Positions 17,506-24,814 of a stretch of DNA of 64,000 nt are shown here, one piece after another. Made by a program: the position numbers and the translations under genes. The DNA lies in contig NZ_LXER01000011.1 in NCBI RefSeq assembly GCF_001654925.1, forward strand, positions 1-64,000, given 5' to 3'. Every line of letters starts with the position of its first letter. Position 1 is the first letter of the stretch. Source of the DNA: Buttiauxella brennerae ATCC 51605 (GTDB taxonomy: Bacteria; Pseudomonadota; Gammaproteobacteria; Enterobacterales; Enterobacteriaceae). The notes under the pieces were generated by a model, which was given only the letters and a program-made list of their open reading frames with translations, made no database searches and was not told where the DNA came from.

Positions 17506-18327
17506 TCAGGACACCGGAATAACCTGCTTCCACTTTTCTTCATGCAGGTAAGGCGATAATCCACCATTGTTCGTATGAGGACGGTAAACGTTGTAATAAC
17601 CATTTATCCACTGGTTTATATCGCGTACTGCATGACTAAAATCACCATAACCGCCTTTCGGTAGCCATTCACTTTTAAGGCTGCGAAAGACTCTTTCCAT
17701 CGGCGAATTATCCAGACAATTCCCTCTGCGACTCATACTTTGCATTACCCCATAACGCCAAAGTAACTTTCTGTATTTATTGATTTTATATTGAACCCCT
17801 TGATCTGAATGAAACAGAAGACGTTCATTACGCGGTCGTGTTTCCAGGGCATTACGCAAAGCCCTGCATACCAAATCAGCATCAGCGGTTAATGAGAGGG
17901 CTGAACCAATAATCCGGCGTGAATATAAATCAACAACAAGCGCGAGATAGCACCACCTGTCCTGCAGGCGAATAAAGCTGATATCACCACACCAGACGCG
18001 GTTTGGTGCGGCGGGGTTAAACTGCCGGTTCAATAAGTTTGGCAATGCCGGACTGTCGTCTTCATTTATCCGGTAGCGATGTTTAACAGGCTGGTGACTG
18101 GTCAGCCCGCATTCCTGCATCAGTCGTCGCGCCAGCCACCGGCCTGCATCAACGCCACTCTGGCGTAACATCTGGCTGATTGCCCGACTCCCTGCAGCAC
18201 CACGACTGAGAGCATGCAGTGCTCTCACACGACTTCGTAATGCAATTCTTTGCACATTAACCGGATGCTTCACCTGCGCGTAATAAACGCTACGGTGAAT
18301 ACCGAATAAATGACAAAGAACCTGCAC
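17506..18327 (-). CDS. IS3-family transposase OrfB (DDE integrase domain)
   Basis: This 273-aa frame contains an HTH_21-type segment near the start ([26 protein letters not shown] region) and the rve integrase core. The catalytic residues are D in [12 protein letters not shown] in [11 protein letters not shown] and E in [12 protein letters not shown], giving the D,D(35)E arrangement. The open frame extends upstream of ATG 18327 into the end of orfA in the -1 frame relative to orfA. The active product is therefore probably an OrfAB fusion made by -1 ribosomal frameshifting, as is normal for IS3 elements. No disruption is seen. Confidence 0.9.
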   Translation of the reverse strand: MQVLCHLFGIHRSVYYAQVKHPVNVQRIALRSRVRALHALSRGAAGSRAISQMLRQSGVDAGRWLARRLMQECGLTSHQPVKHRYRINEDDSPALPNLLNRQFNPAAPNRVWCGDISFIRLQDRWCYLALVVDLYSRRIIGSALSLTADADLVCRALRNALETRPRNERLLFHSDQGVQYKINKYRKLLWRYGVMQSMSRRGNCLDNSPMERVFRSLKSEWLPKGGYGDFSHAVRDINQWINGYYNVYRPHTNNGGLSPYLHEEKWKQVIPVS

Positions 18328-18353
18328 AGGCCACTTTGCTTTCAGCCGTGTGA

Positions 18354-18671
18354 TTAGCGCGATAACTTTCCGGGGGCTTCGCTCATCAGCACGGCAGCCT
18401 GCTTTAGTATTTCTTTTTCCATCTCAAGACGTTTTATCTGCGCTTTAAGCTGCTGAATTTCGCGCTGTTCAGGAGTAATAGCATTGCCGACGGGCTCAAT
18501 ACCCAGAAGTTCGTGCTTATAAAGCCGTATCCATTTGCGCAAATGGTCAGGGTTGAGTTCGAGCGCCTGAGCAACTTCCCGTACATCTCGCTGGTATTTA
18601 ACAACCTGCTCGATAGCTTCGAGTTTGAACTCCGGGGAAAATGTGCGTTTAGTCCGACGAGTTTTGATCAT
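18354..18671 (-). CDS. IS3-family OrfA (helix-turn-helix DNA-binding protein)
   Basis: This 105-aa protein has the [16 protein letters not shown] opening of the HTH_8 (transposase_8) family, a helix-turn-helix around [19 protein letters not shown], and a leucine-zipper-like heptad tail ([20 protein letters not shown]). OrfA binds the terminal repeats and can inhibit or support transposition. The end of orfA overlaps the -1 frame that leads into orfB. Confidence 0.9.
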   Translation of the reverse strand: MIKTRRTKRTFSPEFKLEAIEQVVKYQRDVREVAQALELNPDHLRKWIRLYKHELLGIEPVGNAITPEQREIQQLKAQIKRLEMEKEILKQAAVLMSEAPGKLSR

Positions 18672-18741
18672 GCATCACCTCATGTTCACTGTTTTAACAT
18701 TAACAGGATTTCGAGGTGTCCTGAATTACCGATCCACTACA

Positions 18742-18768
18742 TACCGCAGATTAGGCCATCGTCATTGA
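18742..18768 (+). pseudogene. 3' remnant of the SANT-repeat gene beyond the IS
   Basis: Directly after the IS right end, the frame TAC CGC AGA TTA GGC CAT CGT CAT TGA reads YRRLGHRH and stop. This fits the last helix of a SANT-like unit (compare LKLGI or TKLGLK in the other units). The pre-IS part stops at LPGRS, so about 4-6 codons that should lie between the two parts are missing. That implies a small deletion with or after IS insertion. Confidence 0.5.
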
Positions 18769-18832
18769 AGTATTAAGTTTTTTGCTACGCGATGATCTAA
18801 CTTATGTCATTAACTTTATTGCTCGCGTCATA

Positions 18833-18853
18833 AAGGGGGCTTCGTGCCCCCTT
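18833..18853. terminator. Strong hairpin, possible bidirectional terminator
   Basis: The arms AAGGGGGC and GCCCCCTT pair perfectly around the loop TTCGT. No clear T-run follows on either strand, so termination strength is uncertain. It lies between the end of the T6SS cluster and the convergent lipoprotein gene. Confidence 0.5.
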
Positions 18854-18956
18854 GGTATTACTATCCTTCAAAACCTTTTCCGTCAAACCCGAGAAAAATA
18901 CTTCGACAAAAGGGTTAGAAATTAATTCAGATTAAGCAGCTCCGATTTGCTTTCGG

Positions 18957-19358
18957 TTATTTAACGCCGTTAAAACCGTCCAGGAACGTCTCTTTTAAGG
19001 TTTGCCCCCAAAGTTGGGATGCTCGCTCATCTCGTGTTATCTGCGTTTTATGTTCTTTGAGATTCATAAACGTTTCCGTACCGCTGGTCACATTAGCGTT
19101 AACTTTATAAATTTCATCAGCCAAAGTTTGTGCTTGTGCTGGCGTCAAACCCTTAGTTTTTGCGTCTTGCCCCTGTTGGTATATCTGCTTATAAGCAGGC
19201 AAATTTGCTTTTGCCGTTGCGTCTGGACTGCTTGCATAGTTGCCGCCCATCATAGTGGGATCATGGCGAGCATAATAAATTGAGTGACGTTCTGGCGATG
19301 TTTTGGCAGCGCAGCCGCCCAGAGCAATAATCACCGCAGTAATTAACAACCTTTTCAT
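18957..19358 (-). CDS. Small lipoprotein, Exc2-like by appearance
   Basis: This 133-aa protein has a short signal and the lipobox LGGC (Cys at about 16), so it is a periplasmic-facing lipoprotein. The mature part begins with a SPERHSIYYARHDPTMMGG segment, is helical and charged, and ends in FLDGFNGVK. It resembles the Exc2 family, named for plasmid entry-exclusion lipoproteins but also found on enterobacterial chromosomes; I hold this only loosely. It is a single gene, with convergent non-coding sequence on its 3' side and AT-rich DNA upstream that could hold its promoter. Confidence 0.6.
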   Translation of the reverse strand: MKRLLITAVIIALGGCAAKTSPERHSIYYARHDPTMMGGNYASSPDATAKANLPAYKQIYQQGQDAKTKGLTPAQAQTLADEIYKVNANVTSGTETFMNLKEHKTQITRDERASQLWGQTLKETFLDGFNGVK

Positions 19359-19595
19359 TTTCCGTCCCTAAAAGTAAACATTTTATTAATAAAATTAGAT
19401 AGATACTTAAAAATCGCGGTTTACTGTATCAGGGAAAATGGGGAGTTGTTTTTGATATGAATCAGAAAAAGAAAAGCCCGGTTTAGCACTACGACATTAG
19501 TTTAAGATTTGTGCATGGCGTAAGCAGTTGCCACCATAAAGTCTATAATTTAATTACGCCAAACTGGCGCGGCTCGCCTATTCCAGGAATAACTT

Positions 19596-19838
19596 ATGAA
19601 TAAATATGCATTGATACTGCTGGCTGCTTCAACGCTTATCACCGCTATACCTTCGCAGGCAACTGAACAGTCCAGGCAACGGCAGGGTGCCCGTGATGTA
19701 AGGCAGGGCACACGGGAGGCATCGCGTAACGTCAAGCAGGAGTGCCGTCAAGGTGTTGTTGGCAATGCCGACTGTCGACAGGATCACCGCCAGAACAAAC
19801 AGGAAGGGCGTGATAAAGCCCGCGATATAAAATATTAA
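19596..19838 (+). CDS. Small secreted Arg/Gln-rich protein with a Cys pair (copy 1)
   Basis: This 80-aa protein has a clear signal peptide (residues 1-22, ending SQA) and a mature chain of about 58 residues dominated by R, Q, D and K. Two Cys residues sit in a QECRQGVVGNADCRQ motif, spaced to form a disulfide after export. A possible -10 element TATAAT is at 19544-19549. The next gene is a shorter paralogue with the same motif. I recognise no family. The very polar, disulfide-clamped chain suggests a periplasmic binding or stress peptide, but no function can be assigned. Confidence 0.75.
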   Translation: MNKYALILLAASTLITAIPSQATEQSRQRQGARDVRQGTREASRNVKQECRQGVVGNADCRQDHRQNKQEGRDKARDIKY

Positions 19839-19980
19839 TTTGAATCATAGGGATGGGTACGTAAATTTAAAATTGTATTTCTTCTGGCACGACGAGCAAA
19901 GCAACTGAAGTGTATTATTCGGGCCCGCCATGATGGTGTGCTAACCCACTTTAGGGATTTAACACGTTAAGGAATTTACA

Positions 19981-20157
19981 ATGAAAAAATATGTATTAAT
20001 GCTGCTTGCAGCTTCAACCCTGATGACTGCGTTGCCCGTTCTGGCAACAGAGCAGGCGCAAGAGCGCCAGGAAGGGCGTCAAGCCAAGCAAGAGTGCCGT
20101 GACGGTCTGGTTGGTAATGCCGATTGCCGTCAGGAAAAGCGTGATATCAAGCACTGA
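19981..20157 (+). CDS. Small secreted Arg/Gln-rich protein with a Cys pair (copy 2)
   Basis: This 58-aa protein starts at ATG 19981 after TAAGGAA. The signal peptide (about residues 1-22, ending VLA) is nearly the same as that of the preceding gene: LLAASTL is shared. The mature chain keeps the KQECRDGLVGNADCRQ motif and the closing RDIKH, compared with RDIKY in copy 1, but lacks the middle repeat-like segment. It is a tandem paralogue separated by 142 bases, with its own ribosome binding site and probably its own promoter. A rho-independent terminator follows. Confidence 0.75.
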   Translation: MKKYVLMLLAASTLMTALPVLATEQAQERQEGRQAKQECRDGLVGNADCRQEKRDIKH

Positions 20158-20195
20158 TAGAGCAAAGGGTAAGAGTCATTCCATGTTCGTGCAGT

Positions 20196-20226
20196 AAAAA
20201 TCCCGCCACGTTAGCGGGATTTTTAT
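20196..20226. terminator. Rho-independent terminator, bidirectional
   Basis: The stem AAAATCCCGC/GCGGGATTTT has a 7-base loop and is followed by T residues on the plus strand and on the minus strand. It separates the mini-protein genes from the convergent porin gene. Confidence 0.85.
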
Positions 20227-20235
20227 TATCTGGAG

Positions 20236-20940
20236 TTAGAAGGTGTATTTGATACCCATTCGATAACGAACTTCCATTTCGTCTTTCTCATGATCTTCGT
20301 TGTAACGAGGAACATATCCAATTTCAGTATAGGGTTTCCAGTGCTTATCAATATTGTAGCTGGCGACAACATTATACAGCCAATAATTATGATCACCTTC
20401 ATAATCATCATAGTTAGTAAGACGATATTCAAGATCGCCGATTATTGAGAATTGATCATTTGCGTAACCAAACTCCCAGTTGAATTGGTTGTAGTTTTTG
20501 TTTTTAACCGATTGGTTCTCATTAACTTCAATACCCGGACGCCAGCGCAGTGTTGTCAGCCAGTTATCATTTATTTGGTAGATAGCTTTAATTTGTGCAC
20601 GGTAAGCGATATAACTGTCGCCTACATCGAGGTTAATTGCAGGTGCTAGCGTAAGTTTTTCATTAATAGTGAAGTTCTTACCAAATTCAAATTCGCTGCC
20701 ACTGCCACTGTACTTTTCAATACCATTTTTGAAGCCTTCACTATCAGTTTCAGTCTTTTCAGAGACTCTCCCTTCTACGCTCGCAAAATAACCATCCTGG
20801 GTAGTGTGACCAATTTTAATCCTGTCGGCATTGGTGCCGCTCTCGGGTTTATATTCATGACGATAATCAAGTGTAACCGCGTTTGAAGAAACTGAGATCA
20901 ATAATGTTGCGAAGGCGCTAAGTTTAAAGAGACTCTTCAT
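20236..20940 (-). CDS. KdgM-family oligogalacturonate-type outer-membrane porin
   Basis: This 234-aa protein has a signal peptide (about residues 1-21) followed by VTLDYRHEYKPES, the typical start of KdgM-type porins. It has alternating polar and hydrophobic beta strands throughout and ends in a terminal Phe (GIKYTF), as expected of a 12-stranded outer-membrane barrel. KdgM proteins pass acidic oligosaccharides such as oligogalacturonates; relatives (NanC, OmpL) carry other sugars, so substrate is not certain. A palindrome matching the KdgR operator lies upstream at 21037-21051, supporting a pectin-related role. No pectin catabolic gene is adjacent in the window. Confidence 0.85.
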   Translation of the reverse strand: MKSLFKLSAFATLLISVSSNAVTLDYRHEYKPESGTNADRIKIGHTTQDGYFASVEGRVSEKTETDSEGFKNGIEKYSGSGSEFEFGKNFTINEKLTLAPAINLDVGDSYIAYRAQIKAIYQINDNWLTTLRWRPGIEVNENQSVKNKNYNQFNWEFGYANDQFSIIGDLEYRLTNYDDYEGDHNYWLYNVVASYNIDKHWKPYTEIGYVPRYNEDHEKDEMEVRYRMGIKYTF

Positions 20941-21036
20941 TTAATCTTTCCATGTTGTGAATTAAAAATCAGTCATCGGACTGGTAACGATGCTAATTAA
21001 TTTTCAGTTTGGAAATAGATAACCCGATCAAATAAA

Positions 21037-21051
21037 TGAAATGGCGTTTCA
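21037..21051 (-). promoter_or_regulatory. Candidate KdgR operator upstream of the KdgM-type porin
   Basis: The site reads TGAAATGGCGTTTCA and lies within AATGAAATGGCGTTTCAGTT. It fits the KdgR consensus as I recall it, TRAAAYRNYRTTTYA, at every position. It lies about 97 bases upstream of the porin start codon. KdgR is the repressor of pectin and oligogalacturonate genes in enterobacteria. Occupancy is inferred. Confidence 0.6.
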
Positions 21052-21235
21052 GTTATTTTGTTTTTTATTAAATGAAATAATTATTGTTTTTCACACAACA
21101 ATATTGAAAGCGTGTGCATACAGCTTCTATTAATAAACTCAGCATAGAGGCAAGTTATTCAGGCGTTTTAATGTGTTATTCGTGATTCAGCCGGGGCCAA
21201 AGCGGGAAGCGTTTACTCCCGCTTTTCAGGGAACC

Positions 21236-21604
21236 TTATGTGTCTGGTTTTTCATACCGAGGCAATTGAGTTATCTGATAAGTCTTCGTGCTTTCGATAG
21301 TGCAGCGATCTGGATTCGGGTTTCCCGAATAAAACATGAAGTACTGTTGTTTTTCAGGGAAGAAAACCAGGTCATCTCCGTTTTGGAAGCTGGTGACGCG
21401 GAAGGGGACATCATTTTTTGTTTTGGATTTTTTCACACCTGAAGCAATCAGAAAGTGATCGTCCCACTTCATGGTAGAGAGGTCATGATTAAACCGTGAT
21501 ATGACAACATTTTCCCGCATTGAGCATGACAGCTGAGTGGCTGTGGCGGCAAAAGCAGAGGATTGAACGAAGCCCATAAGGCTAATGAAGAGAATGAGTT
21601 TCAT
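21236..21604 (-). CDS. Small secreted protein of unknown function
   Basis: This protein of about 122 aa has a signal peptide (MKLILFISLMGFVQSSAFA) and a mature domain with two Cys residues that could form a disulfide (SCSM near the start and DRCTI near the C-terminus). The frame is also open to ATG 21616, but the signal peptide is better formed from 21604. The mature part is short, polar and beta-rich in appearance (WDDHFLIASGVKKSKT, LVFFPEKQQYFMFYSG). I recognise no family. It stands alone between the porin and the tRNA gene. Confidence 0.65.
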   Translation of the reverse strand: MKLILFISLMGFVQSSAFAATATQLSCSMRENVVISRFNHDLSTMKWDDHFLIASGVKKSKTKNDVPFRVTSFQNGDDLVFFPEKQQYFMFYSGNPNPDRCTIESTKTYQITQLPRYEKPDT

Positions 21605-21774
21605 AAACCAGCTCATTTTGTAATGAATTTGAATGCAAGGGTAACATCTCTCACTAAATAATTTAACCGCGGGAAATTATTGGTTAAATAACAACCTAAG
21701 TGGTGATTTTTTATTTATTGTTGGTTGATTTAATAGCAATAAGTTGGTTTTTTAAGCGAACGATTCACAGGGAA

Positions 21775-21803
21775 TTGCATAGCGGTTCGGCTTTGTATAT
21801 TAT
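21775..21803 (+). promoter_or_regulatory. Sigma-70 promoter of the tRNA gene
   Basis: The -35 element TTGCAT (21775-21780) and the -10 element TATTAT (21798-21803) are separated by 17 bases and end 9 bases before the mature tRNA 5' end. Confidence 0.7.
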
Positions 21804-21812
21804 GCTTTCCAC

Positions 21813-21888
<76 letters not shown>

Positions 21889-21893
21889 TACAT

Positions 21894-21924
21894 TAAAAAA
21901 ACCACCTTTCAGGTGGTTTTTTTT
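21894..21924 (+). terminator. Rho-independent terminator of the tRNA gene
   Basis: The stem AAAACCACCT/AGGTGGTTTT has a short loop and is followed by eight T residues directly after the tRNA. Confidence 0.9.
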
Positions 21925-21992
21925 CGTCTGTATTTTACCCAATTAAAAAGAAAGGAAGGCTAGCTGTTGGTAGCGCTTCCTTTTGTAGTCAA

Positions 21993-22067
21993 TTAGATCC
22001 AACCCTGCTGGCTTGCCAGCCACACAAGAATGGCTACCACGATTAATACTATTGTTGTTTTTCTCAT
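21993..22067 (-). CDS. 24-aa single-pass membrane peptide, YoaJ-like
   Basis: The frame encodes a 24-residue peptide with the start MRKTT, a hydrophobic span (IVLIVVAILVWLA) and the end GWI. E. coli YoaJ, also 24 aa, begins MKKTT, has a similar hydrophobic core and ends in GWW, and it is encoded in the same broad chromosomal neighbourhood (the yeaG-yeaQ region). The ribosome binding site is weak, which lowers confidence. If expressed, it would be an inner-membrane mini-protein of unknown role. Confidence 0.5.
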   Translation of the reverse strand: MRKTTIVLIVVAILVWLASQQGWI

Positions 22068-22165
22068 AACGACTAAACCCGTTTAAAACATCTGACGATG
22101 AGTGGCGAGGATGATATCAGGAGTTGAAGATGGAAAACCTCACGTTTTTACTCAACCGCCAGGCT

Positions 22166-22408
22166 TTACTCTTCGCAAACCAGCCAAAAATCAGCTTCGT
22201 CAAACATCTCTTCAACCAGACGGTTAATCTTTTCTTTTTCATTTTTGGTGCAGTCGCTATGAACTGCATTGGTCTGCATCGGTTTTACCCTAACGTCGGC
22301 ATCGGGGAAAATGGCCTGGACCCGTCGAGTCAGTTCATCAAGAATTTTTTCATTTGCACCGGGTAAGCCGGCTACATTTCGTTTGTCGTAAACCAGTTCA
22401 ACGAACAT
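22166..22408 (-). CDS. DinI-family protein, MsgA-like
   Basis: This 80-aa protein begins FVELVYDKRNVAGLPGAN, with a DinI-type fold core (ILDELTRRVQAIFPDADVRVKPM) and an acidic C-terminal helix (EEMFDEADFWLVCEE). It closely resembles Salmonella MsgA, a DinI-family protein linked to macrophage survival. DinI-type proteins modulate RecA filaments and thus the SOS response. A perfect LexA box lies 20 bases upstream of the start, and an AAGGAG ribosome binding site is present. I infer damage-induced expression. Whether this member binds RecA is not shown by the sequence. Confidence 0.85.
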   Translation of the reverse strand: MFVELVYDKRNVAGLPGANEKILDELTRRVQAIFPDADVRVKPMQTNAVHSDCTKNEKEKINRLVEEMFDEADFWLVCEE

Positions 22409-22427
22409 TAAGAAGCTCCTTTTAAAG

Positions 22428-22443
22428 CTGTATTTATATACAG
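22428..22443 (-). promoter_or_regulatory. LexA (SOS) box of the DinI/MsgA-like gene
   Basis: The site CTGTATTTATATACAG fits the LexA consensus CTGT-N8-ACAG with an AT-rich centre. It sits 20 bases upstream of the start codon, a usual position for repression. Confidence 0.85.
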
Positions 22444-22512
22444 TAATGAATATCAGTATTCAAGGCAAGCCTGTTCCTGAAAAACACCCTGTTAATGCAG
22501 GGGATGTGAGGG

Positions 22513-23955
22513 CTATTGCGTTTTCAGCCCGGTAAGCGGAGTCTCGTGTTTACGTGCTTTCATCTGTTCCATGATTAATTGATAAGCAATGTAATACTTG
22601 AAGATATTGCTCACGTATTGCACGGTTTCATTACCAATTCGTTGCTGGGCAATGCGTTCGACATTGTTAAACCAGATGTTCGGATCAAGACCTTTGGTTT
22701 GTGCTTCTTTGCGTAAACGGGCAATTTTAGCCGGGCCGGCATTATAAGAAGCGAAGGTGAACAGCAGTTTGTTCATTTCGGTCATAGGCTGGTCCGCAAA
22801 GTAACGGTCGGACATAAAACGGATGTATTTTACTCCGGCATTAATATTGGGGTCGACTTGTCTGATATCGCCCACTTTTAACTCTTTGCCTGTGGTAGGG
22901 AGGACTTGCATCACGCCAATCGCGCCGCTTTTGCTGCGCACTGTCTGGTCAAGGCGCGACTCTTGATACCCTTGCGCCGCCATCAGTAGCCAGTCGACAT
23001 TATATTGCTCACCGTATTTGCGGAAAATTTCTGTCACCTGATAAAACTTATCCAACTCTTCCTGAGAACGCGCATCTTTCACCCATTTCGTATTGCGCAG
23101 GTACTTATAAACCTGCTGGTTGCCGAATGAGGTACCGATTTTATGCGCCGTCGTGAATTTATCGAGTTGCGCGCGCAGGAGCGGGGAATCCTTGCGCATC
23201 GCCAGTGCAATAGAGCCGTCATCACGCAGGGTAATGTTTTCGTAGACCACCAAATTGGGGTAAATCTGTTTCCACAGTAACGCCAGGTATCTGTCGACGA
23301 CGGTGTAATCGGCGAGATTAGCGTTCACCATTTCCAGAATATCTTCTGGTTCAAAATTGCCAGGAGCCTTGACCACTATTGCAGGTGGGAGGCTTTTTTC
23401 CGCCAGATTTTTATTCAGGGTAACAATACTGGAAATGTAACTGGTTGAAGGGTTCACAAAGAGAGACTTTCCGGACAGAGAGTCGACGGTTTCGAGCTTA
23501 GGCGCATTGCTACTGGCAATAACCACTTCACGGACGTTTTTGGCCAGCGGCGTACTGAAGTCGATCAGCTCTTCTCGTTCTGGTGTAATCGTCAGGTTCG
23601 CGGCAATAACATCACCATGCCCGGCTACCAGCTGGGGAATCAGTTGATCCCGCGCGGTTGGAATGAACAAAAGATGTGTTTTCTGTGAAGGCTTCAGGCC
23701 TTTATTGATCTGCTTATCAAATTGATGCATCAGCTCGACCATGATGCCGCGCTGAGTACCGCTGTTATCTATAAAGTAAAAAGTTTTACTGTAAGGAATC
23801 AAAACCCGCACGACACGCCGTTTTTTCATCATGTCGAAATCACCAAAAATAGTATTAGCTTTGGTGTCGAATTTCAAAGCTGGGTCGTCGGTGGCTGCAT
23901 GCGTCATCGGTATATAGGTAAGAACTAAGAGTAGTACCAACAACAAGCGGGCCAT
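22513..23955 (-). CDS. MltF-like periplasmic lytic transglycosylase
   Basis: This 480-aa protein has a signal peptide (about 1-20), an amino-acid-binding-protein-like domain (SBP_bac_3, about 45-270; RVLIPYSKTFYF, GDVIAANLTITPEREELIDFS) and a C-terminal SLT domain (about 310-440). The catalytic Glu is near 332 in GYQESRLDQ, followed by GAIGVMQVLPTTGKEL and FASYNAGPAKI. This is the two-domain plan of MltF, which cleaves peptidoglycan and senses muropeptides, but it is shorter than E. coli MltF (518 aa) and in a different location, so I call it a paralogue. It stands alone. Location is periplasmic or outer-membrane associated; there is no lipobox. Confidence 0.85.
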   Translation of the reverse strand: MARLLLVLLLVLTYIPMTHAATDDPALKFDTKANTIFGDFDMMKKRRVVRVLIPYSKTFYFIDNSGTQRGIMVELMHQFDKQINKGLKPSQKTHLLFIPTARDQLIPQLVAGHGDVIAANLTITPEREELIDFSTPLAKNVREVVIASSNAPKLETVDSLSGKSLFVNPSTSYISSIVTLNKNLAEKSLPPAIVVKAPGNFEPEDILEMVNANLADYTVVDRYLALLWKQIYPNLVVYENITLRDDGSIALAMRKDSPLLRAQLDKFTTAHKIGTSFGNQQVYKYLRNTKWVKDARSQEELDKFYQVTEIFRKYGEQYNVDWLLMAAQGYQESRLDQTVRSKSGAIGVMQVLPTTGKELKVGDIRQVDPNINAGVKYIRFMSDRYFADQPMTEMNKLLFTFASYNAGPAKIARLRKEAQTKGLDPNIWFNNVERIAQQRIGNETVQYVSNIFKYYIAYQLIMEQMKARKHETPLTGLKTQ

Positions 23956-24109
23956 TGTTACCCCATCTATTCATTCCAGCCGGGTACTGTTTAACTATAG
24001 CGGGTGCTAAATCGTTCTGGTTAAAAATTGTGCGCGATATTGTTACCGTAAAGTAGAGGGAAAGAAGGCTAGCCGTTTAGATGAGAAAATTATTATTTGA
24101 AAATAATTC

Positions 24110-24139
24110 TTGCTTCCAATGCGCGTCTATGAGTAAATG
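24110..24139 (+). promoter_or_regulatory. Promoter of the cold-shock gene
   Basis: A -35-like TTGCTT (24110-24115) and a -10-like TAAATG (24134-24139) lie 18 bases apart, with a very AT-rich stretch upstream resembling the UP element of cspA. The start would fall near 24146, where similarity to the cspA leader begins. Confidence 0.6.
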
Positions 24140-24145
24140 CGTCAT

Positions 24146-24325
24146 CGGTTTGGAAGACAGACCTTATGAAAGCAGTTTTAGTAAAGCAGTCCTCAGTTCA
24201 AGCGCTATCAAGTCATCAGATACCCTTCTTCGTGAGTCTCCTCCTAAGTGCCTAAATAAGAAACGTTCTGCAATACAGACCACGTTCGCCATATTAAATG
24301 GCTATAAAATATCGAGGAAGTATCT
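24146..24325 (+). ncRNA. cspA-type thermosensing 5' leader
   Basis: The roughly 180-nt leader aligns by eye with the E. coli cspA 5' UTR. It starts CGGTTTGGAAGACAGACC (cspA: CGGTTTGACGTACAGACC, the cold box), followed by AAAGCAG, then TCAAG..TATC and GATACCCTTCTTCGTG, as in cspA GATACCCCTCGTAGTG. In cspA this RNA refolds at low temperature to expose the ribosome binding site. Here AGGAAGT precedes the start codon. An 85-codon frame (24081-24338) crosses the leader but begins before the transcription start, so I do not treat it as a gene. Confidence 0.75.
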
Positions 24326-24535
24326 ATGTCTAAAATGACTGGTTTAGTAAAATGGTTCAACCCAGAAAAAGGTTTCGGCTTCATCACTCCTGACAATGGT
24401 AGCAAAGATGTGTTCGTTCACTTCTCTGCCATTCAGAGCAATGATTTCAAAACTCTGGACGAAGGTCAGAAAGTTGAGTTCTCTGTTGAGAACGGCGCTA
24501 AAGGTCCTTCAGCAACTAACGTTGTTGCTCTGTAA
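24326..24535 (+). CDS. CspA-family cold-shock protein
   Basis: This 69-aa single-domain protein has both RNA-binding motifs, KGFGFIT (RNP1) and VFVHFSAI (RNP2), and is full length for the family. The MTGLVKWFN start and [13 protein letters not shown] end place it among the CspA/B/G-type members. The cspA-like leader supports cold induction rather than the constitutive CspC/CspE type. It acts as an RNA chaperone that melts secondary structure. The exact paralogue cannot be named from sequence alone. Confidence 0.95.
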   Translation: MSKMTGLVKWFNPEKGFGFITPDNGSKDVFVHFSAIQSNDFKTLDEGQKVEFSVENGAKGPSATNVVAL

Positions 24536-24607
24536 GACTGCTAACGCATACTAAGACTGACGCATGCGAAGACGGTGAATAACCCGAGCCGTTAAGTCAA
24601 AGTGAAG

Positions 24608-24631
24608 AAACCCGCCATGTGCGGGTTTTTT
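24608..24631 (+). terminator. Rho-independent terminator of the cold-shock gene
   Basis: The stem AAACCCGC/GCGGGTTT encloses a 5-base loop and runs into a T-tract. Confidence 0.88.
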
Positions 24632-24814
24632 GTTGTCTGAATTTCCTGAATCCCGCCTTTTATCCTTATAATCAATGCCATACATCTTCTGTGGCTACTC
24701 AATTATTTACATTAAATCACGCTGCACCCTCAGTTGGTTTACACCCGGTAGACTATGCTTCCAGTGAAATAGACTTATTTCAGCATCGCATGCATTAATA
24801 ACTGGAGTTTTTTT

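Larger units (their letters stand above)
17489..18741 (-). mobile_element. IS3-family insertion sequence, about 1253 bp, apparently intact
   Basis: The element is bounded by imperfect inverted repeats. The left end begins TGTAGTGGATC and continues through TCAGGACACC; the right end, read in reverse complement, begins with the same TGTAGTGGATC and the same TCAGGACACC block. It encodes orfA and orfB on the minus strand with an intact DDE transposase. The flanking triplets (GCG on the left, TAC on the right) do not match, so no target-site duplication is evident. It sits inside the 3' end of the decayed SANT-repeat gene. I do not assign an ISfinder name. Confidence 0.9.

Noticed and set aside
24081..24338. 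85-codon + strand frame upstream of the cold-shock gene
   Set aside because: It begins before the likely transcription start and runs through a leader that aligns with the untranslated cspA 5' region, so the RNA explains the conservation better than a protein.
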